Assembly (NCBI RefSeq): GCF_000283155.1
Contig: NW_004454178.1
Location: 28,648,740 to 28,712,739 of the forward strand
DNA length: 64,000 nt
Direction: 5' to 3'
Source: Ceratotherium simum simum
Lineage: Eukaryota > Chordata > Mammalia > Perissodactyla > Rhinocerotidae
The notes under the pieces are model-generated. The model did no database searches. It worked only from the letters and a program-made list of their open reading frames with translations, and was not told the DNA's origin. How positions within the stretch are numbered: position 1 is the stretch's first letter; the number at the start of each line of letters is the position of its first letter. The position numbers and the translations under genes are program-made. Positions 1-10,089 of this stretch are shown here, piece after piece.

Positions 1-500
1 GCTGCTCTTGGCGCCCTCCTTTATATTTTTATACCGTGTTGCAGACCCATCGATCTGCTGGCCTCTCAGTGTCTCAACCCCCTGCCCCGCTTCCAAACAC
101 TGGCCAGCAAACTCCAGCCGCCCGACTCATGGGCAAATACAGACGTCTCCAGAAGTGGCGACTCCACTGTCAGCAGCTCGGTGTCAGGCGCCCGAGTCTG
201 GCGCCGCCTCCAGTCTTGCAGCTCTCCTCCTCCACTGTCCGGTCCGGTCCAGCCCTCCTCATTGTCAGTCATCATCAGTCGGGGTTCGCGCATCCGAGCT
301 GCGTTCCAGAGTATGCCGTCATACAGTACACTTCGTCGCTCTCACCCCCTTGTGTGGTGTCCTGGAAAACCCCAGTCCAGATTCCCACCTTCTCCACTTG
401 CACAAGGGGTTATCAGAGCCAGAATAAAACACATCACTATTCTATCTGTTCTCATTTAAATTGTGACAAGAAATCTCAAGTGTGGAGTTGATGAATTATT
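1..500. other. Unassigned GC-rich segment at the left edge, possibly a degraded LTR
   Basis: I do not recognise this segment. It is richer in GC than the AT-rich DNA that follows it from about 500. An AATAAA polyadenylation-type hexamer lies at 425-430. A TATA-like string on the minus strand lies at about 20-40. Signals like these can occur in an LTR, but neither LTR end is visible and the orientation of the two signals conflicts. Short overlapping frames here have no recognisable domain. A repeat library search would decide it. Confidence 0.25.
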
Positions 501-639
501 GCAAATGAACATTCATGGCAAGAAATGCAACATCTTTCAGCATCGCAGGCACCTCGAGACTCTCTTTTGCCTTCCTTCATCATCCCTTCCGTAATCACCC
601 AGAAACTGTTGCCTAAGTCATTAGAAATCGTTGGTTTAG

Positions 640-1400
640 TATATTTTTGAACTTTATATGAATGGAATGAGAGAGCATGTATTCCTTTGTTTCTGGTTTA
701 TTTTGTAAAACATGATGTTTGTGAAATTCATATGTATAGCCACATTTCATTATTTTCCATTGTCAGATAGTGCTCCATTGAGTGAACATACAACAATTCA
801 TTGATCTTGGCCTCTCAAAATTACTTGGGAAATAATCTCTCTTTTTTTTTTTATCCCTTGGAATAATTTGTGTATGATTATTGTTATTTTTCCCCTCAAA
901 TATTTGATAGAATTTATCAGCAAAGCCATGTGTGCCTGAAGGTTGATTTGGGGGAAAGATTTTTCATTATGGATTCTTTTTCTTTCCTCATGATAGGGCT
1001 ATTCAGATTTTCTCTTTCTCTTGTGTCTGTTTTGGTAAATTGTGTTTTCCCCAAGTAATTTGTTAATTTCCTCTAAAATGGGATATTTATTAGTATATGT
1101 TTGTGATAATATGTAAACTTTGCTACCCTCCTTTCTATTCTGATGTTAGTTGTTTTCCTTTTTTTTCTTTTCAGTTTTACCTGCTGCTTATCAGTTCTAT
1201 TAGTTTTTTCAAACATCCAACTTTTGGCTTGTTTCTCTCTGTTATGTTATTTTATATTTCATTTACTTTCTTTGGGTTTAATTTATTGCTCTCTTTCAGA
1301 CCTACTGAGAGTTTGCTTAAGTCATTGACTTCCTTTCTGTCTTCCTTCCTTTCCAAGGTTTACATTCAACATCATTGACTTACTCAGACTGAACACTACC
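640..1400 (-). mobile_element. Ancient L1 (L1M-type) fragment, ORF2/3' region
   Basis: Read on the minus strand, 640-800 resembles the end of L1 ORF2 and its downstream sequence, the part carrying the conserved 'YTMEYYSA'-like stretch. About 1180-1290 resembles the more upstream reverse-transcriptase region; on the plus strand this is the antisense of the familiar 'fingers' segment around CAGTTCTATTAGTTTTTTC. The two parts are closer together than in a full L1, so there is an internal deletion. Many stops break the frame, so the copy is dead and old. The subfamily is not determined. Confidence 0.75.
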
Positions 1401-1404
1401 CCCA

Positions 1405-2131
1405 AACTATGCTTCTAAAAAGTCACCATTTTTTCTCGCTCAAGAAAATTCTTTCTTTTTGAGGTGCAAGTTTCTAGTTTCTTTTGAACAATATTCTGGA
1501 AGAAAGTTCATTATTTTCTGCATATTCTTCTACAACATTCACCAAAATCCAAATTTCTGTCTGGGTCAGTCTATGAATTAGACTATTAGGTGCAAAACTA
1601 ACTATCGGAAACCCATGAAATGTTAAATCATCCCCAAATCTTAAAGCCTAGGATGTAGCACAGCTTGTCCCCCCACCAGAGTCTCTGTCTGGAGAACGGA
1701 AGTGTTGACCTCAGATATGCTCGCGTACCACCTTATGACTCCTCATTTTTCTGGATAAAGGAAGACTGATCTTCCATTTGCATTTTTTGTACTACGATTA
1801 CTTGTCTAGAAACACATTTAGGCCACGTTCGAGTCAGATATTCCAGGCTGCCTCTTTACTCTATAAAAGAAAGATGTGAGGGAAACGGCCAGCCTCTCAG
1901 TCTCACACTTTCCAGTAACTTCTCCAGGGCACTTGACTCTGTGATGTAGGCCATGCAGCCATTGAAGTGTATCTTACAGGCTCGGCCAGTGGGCCTCAGG
2001 TCTGGTAAATCCAGGCCTTCATGGGTTCTCTCACCTCCTGGTTGTCTTCCCTCAGGGTCTCCTTGGCCAGTGTTCATCCTCAGTGTGTTCAGTCTGTGTT
2101 TCTCAAGCAGGACTGTGGATCAGAACCCCCT
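1405..2131. other. No gene recognised; unassigned sequence
   Basis: No long or recognisable frame is present. The segment around 2085-2131 and its continuation after the ERE SINE resemble the start of a MER5-like DNA transposon ('...actgtggatcagaacccc'), but the match is too short to be sure. Confidence 0.4.
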
Positions 2132-2350
2132 GAGCAGCCTTTCTTTTTTTTTTTTTTTGCTGAGGAAGATTCATCCTGGGCTAACATCTGCTGCCAATCT
2201 TCCTCTGTTTTGTATGTGGGTCGCCACCACAGCATGGCCACTGACAGACAAGTGGTGTAGGTCCATGCCTGGGAACTGAACCCTGGCCTCCGAAGTGGAA
2301 AGCGCCGAACTTAGCCACTAGAGCACTGAGGCTGGCCCAAGAGCAGCCTT
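2132..2350 (-). mobile_element. ERE-type SINE (tRNA-derived) with target-site duplications
   Basis: The body is 2142-2340. It starts on the plus strand with a T-run (the A-tail of a minus-strand element) and continues with the ERE signature 'gctgaggaagattcatcc ... gctaacatctg'. It ends with the complement of the tRNA-like head, '...gccactagagcactgaggctggccc'. Perfect 10-bp direct repeats GAGCAGCCTT flank it at 2132-2141 and 2341-2350, as expected for L1-driven insertion. It carries only one copy of the 'gaggaagat...gctaacatc' unit, whereas the other two EREs in this window carry two, so it may be a different or shortened subfamily. Confidence 0.92.
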
Positions 2351-2935
2351 TTTAAAGTGTGCCTGGCCTGTGCCCCTTCTCACTCCCACCCCCATCTGCC
2401 CAGCTGGGATTCTGCCTGCAGGCACTTCTCATGAACCTGCTGGTTTCCTCCGGGGACACTGAACCCAGTCTGCTGCAGAACCCTGCTGCCCACGAGACCT
2501 GGGGCACGCTCCACAGTCCTCCTGCCTCTGCCTTGGTAACCTGGCCCTCATTCACCTGCCCTACTTTCGTCTATTGGCCTGTTGGGCTCACTGAGAAGAC
2601 GTCAGGAAAGTTCATGGCGCCAATTGTGCTTTGATGAGTGGACATTGGGAAGGAGCTATTACTGTTCTTTTTGTATATCATCCTAGAGAATAACAACAAT
2701 TAGTGTGGACTTTATTCTCACACACACAAACTACAATAAATAATTCAAGTAAACAGACACAAAGAAACAGCAAGAGAGAGGTTTCACTTTGTTAATATTT
2801 TTCTTTGTCTTTTTCCCATGCTTGAATGCTGATCTATTTTCATCACACTGCAAGCACACAGTCCTGAAAATCACATTTATTTCACTGAAAGTGCATTTAA
2901 ATGTTGTAATCTGCCTGTGTTTACTCACGGGGGCT
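2351..2935. other. No gene recognised; unassigned sequence
   Basis: Moderately GC-rich up to about 2640, then AT-rich with a short CA run near 2720. The first part continues a possible MER5-like repeat interrupted by the ERE SINE. The open frames here are short and unconvincing. Confidence 0.4.
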
Positions 2936-2939
2936 TCTT

Positions 2940-3030
2940 CCCTTTGGATAATAAAAGTTCCCAACTCATGAGGTTGTTGTGAGGATTTCTAAATAAATTA
3001 AGAATATTTTGTATGACATAGCTCAACCTG
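2940..3030 (+). repeat. MIR SINE fragment, 3' portion
   Basis: The stretch 'catgaggttgttgtgaggatt' followed by AT-rich sequence and 'gacatagctcaacctgcc' resembles the sense-strand core-to-tail part of MIR ('...catagggttgttgtgaggatt...'). The head is missing. Confidence 0.55.
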
Positions 3031-3174
3031 CCAGCTCCAGATAAAGTGATCAGAATTATATTCTTTGGACCCTCACCAAAAAACCACTGCCAACCACTCC
3101 GTTCCCTCCCATCCTCTCAGGAGCATCTTTTCCAGATGAAATCTGCTTTGGGTCATGGAAGAAGGCAGTTATCA

Positions 3175-3524
3175 GTGATGGTGATGATGATGATGGTGAT
3201 GATGGTGGTGATGATGATGATGGTGATGATGATGATGGTGGTGATGGTGATGATGGTGATGATGGTGGTGATGGTGGTGATGGTAGTGATGGTGATGACG
3301 ACGGTGATAAGGGTGTTGATGGTCACGATGATACTGACGCTTATGATGATGGTGGTGATGATGCTGCTGGTGATAATGGTGTTGATGGCAATGATGTTGA
3401 TGGTGATGATCATGGTGATGGTGATGATGGTGGTGATGGTGATGATGATGATGATAATGATAATGGTGTTGATGGTCATGATGATGATGATAGTGGTGAT
3501 GACAATTATAGATGATGATGATAT
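3175..3524. repeat. Imperfect TGA/TGG trinucleotide microsatellite
   Basis: About 350 bp of GATGAT and GATGGT triplets, most regular at 3175-3300 and 3400-3480, with interruptions such as the one around 3300-3340. Frames run through it on both strands because the period is three (Met/Val-rich forward, Ile/Thr-rich reverse), but these are artefacts of the repeat. It lies just left of a MIR remnant, within which it may have expanded. Confidence 0.95.
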
Positions 3525-3539
3525 TTTACAGATCTGGGT

Positions 3540-3760
3540 TTCATAATAATTCTGTGAGATAAGTACTGACATTATCCTTATTTAATGTCATGTTCAGTCC
3601 ATCCTCCTGAGGTCTCATCATAAGTCTCAATTCAGAGTTGAGTGAACTGAGGCCCAGAGGGAGGGGGGAGTTCTGCCCAAGGTCACAAGGGCAGTACATG
3701 GTAAACTGGATACCCCTCTGGGCTGTCCAGCCCCTGAGTCTGAGGCTGATCTTTGTCTTG
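3540..3760 (-). repeat. MIR SINE
   Basis: The plus strand reads as the complement of MIR: 'actgaggcccagaggg...gcccaaggtcacaagggcag'. This matches the MIR core ('tgacttgggcaagttac...cctcagtttcc') in reverse. It is diverged, as expected for a pan-mammalian element. Confidence 0.75.
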
Positions 3761-3764
3761 AATC

Positions 3765-6700
3765 AGATAATCCCAGGAAGGTCATCAGATTTACCTGTCT
3801 TTCGAGAAGTGAACTGAGATTTGAGCCAGGGACTGATTAAACTAAAAAAGCCTGGAGTCTGCCTGTCCTTGTGCTAGGCCTTGGACAATCGATGGGTGAG
3901 AAATGAGGGCCAGAGCTTAGGAGTGACTGTCCCTGAGCTAGGCAGCAGGGCAGTACCAGAAGTGGCTGCTCGTGGCTGTTGCAGGCCTTCCCTCCACTCC
4001 ATGCTCCTCCCAAGACTTGAGCGCCAGGGCAAGTCCAGAGCAAGCTCAGCCCATCTCCTTCTTAGAGGTGATTTCAGAGTCTTATGGCCATTTTCATGGT
4101 GTGGTTCTGACATCTTAAACCCTCGACCTCCAAATATGTGACATCTGGCCCTCGGTGCCCACTTGGTCCACTGCCCTCCTGCTTATTCTGGGAGGACTGT
4201 GTTTTCAGATCTTGTGGGCTAATTGGAGTTAAGGTTCTTTTTCAATGAGTGGTGCTCTAAAATTGGATTAGAAATGATCGGGCGCTCAGGGAAGAGAGTT
4301 TTTTGGAGTTGGTATTGTTGGTGGAATCAAAGAAGTAGTTCCTAGAGAAGTCTCAAAATATTTTTTGTTGCAATTTGAAATGATGATAAGTTTACATGTG
4401 TAAGCTTATTAAAATATCAATTCGCTTGATGATTCTTCATGTGAGGGAAGCCTCAGAACCAGGAATTACCTGCAGCGCAGCTAATTTTCTATTTTTGTTT
4501 GAAGAAAACACAGCGCTTGCTGTTTTAAATCAACCTCAGTGTTTTGGCCCTAACTTGGTCAAGGCCCATATCTCAGCCAGACTCCCTCCCTGAGCCAGCT
4601 GGCTGTGGCCCTGTGAGCTTCGCTACTGGACTGGGGTCCTGAGTCTGTCAACCAGACAGTTCCTCCCTGCCCTCCTGTGTGGCCACAAGGCCATTTGTGG
4701 CAAGAGAAAATTTGAATTAAATAGAGACTGTGATGCATTGAGCCCAAGAAATTCTAGAAGGGGCATAAATGTGCATTTGTTTTCATATTGCAAGCTTGTG
4801 GATATGTTGGATTTAAAAATACATTTATATGGCAACAAAGAAATATTCTATGCTTTTTATGTAAAAAGAAATATCTTTGAACAGATGCAACATGCCTGGT
4901 GGGAAAAGCAGAAGGGGGAATACGATTTGCTCATACAGTTCAGATGCTCTCACAGTAAAAGCAGCACTGCTTCCAACGTCTAAGGTATTACTATGTCTGT
5001 GACTTGGTGGTTCATCTCATACTGTGTAATTACCTGATATTGCTTTATTGTTGAGTCGATTCAAGAGTCCTGTTCATTTATTAGTTAGTAGCAGCAGCTT
5101 GCTTCAATGTGGGGTGTCCGGGGTGCATGGGAGATGCCTTGGTTTGAGGGTCCTCGAATGGTCCCGGCTTTGCCACTCGCTGGGTACCCACCCTCACTGC
5201 AGGATTTGCATCTCCTCGCTTCCTGCCCTCCTGCTCTGTGATGACTACCTTGTTCACTGGGATCGTGCAAGCACCGTAAATGATGAATCTCTTTGGAGAG
5301 AGAGTCTTAGGAGGATACTCAGACATCTGGAGGTGGTGGCCGATTCCCCTGTTGTCCAGAAGCAGTGAGCCACGCAGACTGCCCATGCTGTGCTCAGCGC
5401 CTTCAGCACTGCCCCAGCAATATACTAGATTTGACAAACAGCTTTCAACGTGGAGATACCATTCTCAGAAAATGAGATGTAACAGTGTCACAAATCCTGC
5501 ATTTATAACAACTCTTCTTTCCACCTCACTTCTGGGATGGGGCTGCAATTTTGTGTTGTAGACTCTCTGTTAAGTAACTGGATCAAAACAAAAACAACCA
5601 AGGAAATCCAAACCAGAGCCCGTAGTACAAGGTGTGAGGCTCTTCAATGAAATGTGTAACTGATGGAACCAAACACCATCACAACATCAAAGCATCCACG
5701 GAATCAGAGTGGAAGAGTTGATGCTATTTCTATATAACCACTGTATGACACTTTAGAATGAACGACCAATTGCCAGCTAACGTGTGTGGACCCGGCCACG
5801 ACGAAGAAGGGCTTTGACATTCATGCCGTTGAAATACTGAAATAGACTGTTAACACTGAGCAGAAAAACAGACACATTTTTCTCCAAGTGGAACTGGCAA
5901 AGCTCCAAAGCTAGAATGAGAGTAGAAGTAGAAATTTTTAACGCATGTTATTTTCTAATACATTTTCATTTCTGTTCATCAACTAACACAATTACAAAGT
6001 GTGTACCTCAAGACTTATCGTAAAAGCACAAGTTGTTTGTGTACTATAGACTACAGACACACAGAAGTTTAATTTAGCGATGCCGAAAGTGAATTGCGCA
6101 TGTGTTGAGGAAGTGATTTTAATAAGATATTTCACGGTTGGTTATGTTTTACATAACAGAACAGGGTGAATGGATGCTTGGATGAGGTCTTGGTGAACAC
6201 ATCGATCATATAAAACAATCAACACGGTCCAGCGACGGCGGGACTGACTGTCCTTGAGGTTTTTAGCAGCATCTATTTCACAGTGGAGGAAGCAGAATGC
6301 GACGTTCCTTAAATTATGTAACTTAGAAGGAAGATGTTTTTAAACAAAGAAGAGTGTGTCTTTAAGCAACTGAAGATAAATCATATGAGGTTTGTTAAAA
6401 AGCTAAGTTTACCAGGGTAATTGCCATCTGTGGAACGAGATGGTTTCATGATCTGAAAGTGTTTTCAGGGTGTCTTCAGACAGCATGATTTGTGCTTGTG
6501 TGTCTTCAGTTAGAAAGGGTTGCTTCCCTGCCAGCCACCCCAGATTGATTGTGACTGTTTCCACTGTATCGTCTGAGCCTTCAAATGATCTCCTTACAAC
6601 TGGTGTGTCTGAACAGCACTTACTATGATGGATGGACGAATCATGCACACACAAAGTGAGATGTGGCCCCGACCATGTGATCTGCGGTGCTGGGGAGCTA

Positions 6701-6920
6701 GCCGTGGCCACACTCTGCTGCTGTTGAAGAACTCCCTGAATGGGGAGCAAGTGCCCAGAACAGGGGGTGGAGAAGCATCAAGGCCCCCCTTGTCTCCAGC
6801 CGCGACACACAGCCCCACAGCCCTGCCCCCTGAGTCCTGCCCCACCAGCGCCACACTTGACCATGCCCCGGAGAGCCCAGGACCTTGCTGGACAGGGAGG
6901 CCTGGCTCTCACTCCCTTGC
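3765..6920. other. Unique-looking intergenic sequence
   Basis: No gene, RNA or young repeat was recognised. Composition is mixed: GC-rich around 3850-4060 and 5100-5250, AT-rich around 4700-4900 and 5560-6400. Open frames are all under about 120 codons, overlap on both strands and have no recognisable domain. Diverged repeats may be hidden here. Confidence 0.45.
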
Positions 6921-6924
6921 CTGC

Positions 6925-7030
6925 TCTGCTCTTTCTATGTCGGAAGCTCCTTGAGATGAGGGGCTCAGGAGAGTCTCCACATCACTGTTTCCTGCCCGTG
7001 GCTTCCCTGAACCCAACAACCTCACTGCCT
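6925..7030 (+). repeat. Possible L2 3'-end fragment
   Basis: The string 'tatgtcggaagctccttgagatgagg' resembles the sense L2 stretch 'ctgtaagctccttgagggcaggg' near the L2 3' end. It is short and diverged. Confidence 0.4.
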
Positions 7031-7145
7031 GAATGAGAAGAAGTGCCGGTGGGGGTAGTCAGGGCAGGCGAGACTCCACTGCAGAAGGACAGCTGCCATC
7101 ACAGCCCCATGCCCCATCATACTGCCTTTCTTATCTTTTCCTTTC

Positions 7146-7419
7146 ATCTCCTCTTTTTTTTTTCTTTTGTGAAGAAGATCAGCCCTGAGCTAACATCCGA
7201 TGCCAATCCTCCTCTTTTCGCCAAGGAAGATTGGCTCTGGGCTAACATCCTTGCCCATGTTCCTCTACTTTACATGGGATGCCCCCACAGCATGGCTTGA
7301 CAAGCGGTGCATCAGTCTGCGCCGGGCATCCAGGATCCAAACCCTCGAACCCTTGGGCCACTGAAGCGGAGAGCTCCCACTTAACCGCTATGCCACTGGG
7401 TCGGCCCTATCTCGTCTTT
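7146..7419 (-). mobile_element. ERE-type SINE with target-site duplications
   Basis: The body is about 7157-7408. A T-run is followed by two consecutive ERE units ('gaagaagatcagccctgag...gctaacatcc', then 'aaggaagattggctctggg...gctaacatcc'), and the element ends in the complement of the tRNA-Ser-like head. Direct repeats at 7146-7156 and 7409-7419 (ATCTCcTCTTT against ATCTCgTCTTT) differ at one base. Divergence in the head and duplications suggests an older insertion than the one at 33932. Confidence 0.92.
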
Positions 7420-7738
7420 ATGTGAGCACTCTTGCTAATTTCCTAATAATTTTGGGCCCCTGACAAACAAAAGTGTCCACTGGACGCCATTCATGTGGAT
7501 TCTGTCTTGTCCTAAACAATGTAACGGTGCAGAGGGGACGCTGGCCTCGGAAGCACAGGCTGACTCCGGGACTGAGGAGGGTGTGCCGAATTTGATGGCA
7601 GAAAGAGGTGTGGATGATGTCAGCATACAGACGGTGGGGAGCAACGCCCTCAGGGCAAACTCTTCATTCCACAGGGACCCCTCTGCACAGAATGGGAAAG
7701 AAGAAAGGCTAACACATGGAAATACACACTTAAGCTGA
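7420..7738. other. No gene recognised
   Basis: About 320 bp of unassigned sequence between the ERE SINE and an old L1. Short frames occur on both strands without recognisable domains. Confidence 0.4.
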
Positions 7739-7739
7739 A

Positions 7740-8415
7740 ACAAAACCCCAACAAAGCAGATATAAAGAAAGTAGAAAGGAGAAAATGATAAATATTTGAG
7801 CTGAAATTAAAGTAACAGTAAATTTAAGTAATAAAAGGAAGCTAGTATGAACAACTTTCTGAAAATAAATTTGACAATTTAGGTGAAGTAGTTAATTCCT
7901 TGAAAAACCTAGCTTGCAAAAATTGACAGCATAACAAATTGATATGAGGTTACTCTGCTATCTATTAAAGATATTGAATCAATAAGTTAAAACCTTGCAG
8001 AGAAAACCCCACAACACTCCAAGCCCCTGGTTTCCCTGCTGAATTCTAAAATACTTTTAAGAAAATAACATAAGTCTGTCACAAATTATTCCAGATTATA
8101 GAAAGAGATAAAAATTCTCTATTTACTTTAAGGGACAGCATAATCTTACTTCTACAACCTGACAAGGACACGGACATCACAGAAGGAAAATTAAAGATCT
8201 ATATCATTCATTAAAATAAATACAAATATCCAAAATACTAACGAACTGAATCCAGCTCTGTGCACGTCTATTTATTTGTATCCACGTCTGTGCCTGCATC
8301 TAATCTACCTGTGTAATACATCATGATGAATTCAGGCTTATTCCAGAAATGCAAAGTTTGTGGATCATTAAAAAATCAGCCAAACTTTGGTTTCTGATCC
8401 AGTGTGTAAGGAGCT
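7740..8415 (+). mobile_element. Ancient L1 fragment, ORF2 reverse-transcriptase region
   Basis: Sense-strand similarity to L1 ORF2 is visible at about 8150-8190 ('acctgacaaggacacggacatcac', where L1 has 'aaaccagacaaagacatcac'). It continues at 8315-8360, where L1 encodes the 'HDEFGLIPGMQ'-type segment. Numerous stops and small indels break the frame. It ends where ERV-like sequence starts. Confidence 0.7.
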
Positions 8416-8424
8416 TAGATGTTG

Positions 8425-8970
8425 GCACTCCATTCTAATGATAGGTAAAAACCAGAACGATCTGAAAAATTGGCAGCTCTTCTTAGACGTGCCAGAGAAG
8501 TGAGGTCAACAGGATGTGGTTGAAACCCTGTTTACGATTCGTTTTACAATTTCCATGAGACTCCATGCCTCTACTTACCCAACCGCCTCTGGCTGGGAGT
8601 GAAGGAATTTACCTCAGGAGGTGATCAGTGACTTTACTCTCCTGCCTACGTGTTCCTTAAGGCATATGCACCTTGGAATGTGAGGACACATCTCATTCAT
8701 CCGGCCCCACGCCCTAATCTTTGAGGCTAACCAGACCCCATCAACTCGCTGGACCAGATCACCTAATACTTGTTCCTTTGGCATTTCTTTAGAGTAGTAA
8801 AATAGCTAAAATTGTACATAATGGCCCCACACAGACACTGGCGCAGCTCTTTACTGCCCACGGGTCCTGTCCCCAGGCTGAACACAAAATAAAGGTGTAC
8901 AAATGGACGAGCGGGTCCTGTCCGAAAATTCTTTTTCGATTCACGACTTAGTGGCCCCACATCAACAGGA
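8425..8970 (+). mobile_element. LTR-like segment, probable endogenous retrovirus remnant
   Basis: The segment has an R/U5-like arrangement near its right end. AATAAA lies at 8888-8893, followed by a short U-rich/CA region and a boundary near 'cttagtggccccaca' at about 8948. A TGG at that boundary could begin a tRNA primer-binding site, but I cannot match it to a specific tRNA. No viral coding frame survives nearby. Orientation and limits are inferred, and the family is unknown. It could instead be an unrelated interspersed repeat. Confidence 0.4.
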
Positions 8971-9028
8971 TGAACCACTGCCCCCAAAATTGGTGGGATG
9001 GGCAGGCAGACACACAGGCTCACACTTA

Positions 9029-9262
9029 CAGGAGCAGAGACCTCTGCAGAACCAGGAGCAGAGACCTCCACAGAACCAGGAGCAGAGACCTCCACAGANN
9101 NNNNNNNNNNNNNNNNNNNNNNNNNNNNNNNNNNNNNNNNNNNNNNNNNNNNNNNNNNNNNNNNNNNNNNNNNNNNNNNNNNNNNNNNNNNNNNNNNNNN
9201 NNNNNNNNNNNNNCCAGGAGCAGAGACCTCCACAGAACCAGGAGCAGAGACCTCCACAGAAC
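9029..9262. repeat. 24-bp minisatellite containing an assembly gap
   Basis: Units of the form CAGGAGCAGAGACCTCCACAG plus AAC repeat at 9029, 9053 and 9077, then at 9215 and 9239 after a run of N at 9099-9213. The units are nearly identical, differing only at two bases in the first copy. The 24-bp period is a multiple of three, so frames stay open with an eight-residue repeat, but nothing supports translation. The distance from 9077 to 9215 is 138 bp, which is not a multiple of 24, so the stated gap length is probably not the true length. Confidence 0.95.
9099..9213. other. Assembly gap (115 N)
   Basis: A run of 115 undetermined bases inside the 24-bp tandem array, most likely caused by the repeat collapsing in assembly. 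Confidence 0.99.
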
Positions 9263-9264
9263 CA

Positions 9265-9535
9265 GCAATAATGGAACTGCTGGGCTCGGTGTGAATGAGC
9301 CTGAGAGTTAAAAACGTCAGGGGCCCAGTCACAGGGGGACCCCACACTTTTGTGGGTTTCACCCCCAGGAGCTCAACCAAATCCTCAGAGTGAATACTGA
9401 AGAAAAATCCCCTCATGTTTCTGATAGAGTTCAGGGCAGGCTGACCCAAGATGCGCTACTCTGGTATGTGGATTATTTCCAGCTGAAGACAATAAAGGCT
9501 CAGAAGAATCTGGAAGGACATTTGACCTTTCCCCA
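9265..9535. mobile_element. Probable ERV internal remnant between LTR-like segments
   Basis: This sequence lies between the minisatellite and the right-hand LTR-like segment. It contains 'gaccccacacttttgtggg' (about 9340-9358), a short inverted repeat of the kind found in retroviral leader sequence. No gag, pol or env motif can be read. Assignment rests on position and is tentative. Confidence 0.3.
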
Positions 9536-9539
9536 AACT

Positions 9540-10015
9540 GCCTAAAAGAGTTTAACATAGAAGGCCTGTTCCAGGAAGGAGCCACTCCCGTATGATAGCT
9601 GTAATATAACGTAAAATAAGTGTGATAAGAAAGGCACCAAAAAGCCCATCTTATCAAAATTCTGTGTCTCGGGCCACATTCTCTATAGGTGGCCCAGTAA
9701 AGAGTCGTCTGACAAACATTTGCATTTCCATCCCTGTGTAAATTGTCTTCGTCCCCTCTGAAATCCCAAACCACTACCCCCTCAACACCCTCCTTGTCTT
9801 TAGCTGAAGATACTTAAGCAAACAGCTTAGTCAGAATGGCCGAGTTGCTCAATTTTCTGTCTGAGTTTCACCCATGTATACATGTTATTAAGCTTTGTTT
9901 GATTTTCTCCTGCTAACCTGCCTTTTTAATTATTTGGCCAGCCATAAGAACCTTAAGGGAAAGGGTGTGTGTGGGGGGGTAATTCTCCCTCTTCCCCAAA
10001 ACTTCCCGCAGAAGG
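9540..10015 (+). mobile_element. Class I (MER4-group-like) ERV LTR
   Basis: The right part strongly resembles the U5 end of gammaretrovirus-like mammalian LTRs: 'catgtatacatgttattaag' at about 9872-9891, then 'gattttctcctgctaacctg' at about 9901-9920. A diverged 'ggccagccataagaacctt' follows, and the segment ends in G-rich then pyrimidine-rich sequence. The left part ('ggcctgttccaggaaggagc' near 9562) also fits the group. The exact left end is unclear. No retroviral proteins are encoded here. This is an old, inactive genomic copy. Confidence 0.65.
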
Positions 10016-10089
10016 AGAGGGAAAGGAACCATCCTGAAATACGCCAGAGCACTCTGCTCTCCTTCAGCAGGCCTGCCCTCGGGGGCCCT

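Noticed and set aside
3046..3546. 166-codon Met/Val-rich frame, and its mirror at 47914-48147
   Set aside because: Direct translation of trinucleotide microsatellites.
8763..9449. 228-codon minus-strand frame with an eight-residue repeat
   Set aside because: It crosses 115 unknown bases and stays open only because the 24-bp repeat is a multiple of three. It also overlaps LTR-like sequence.
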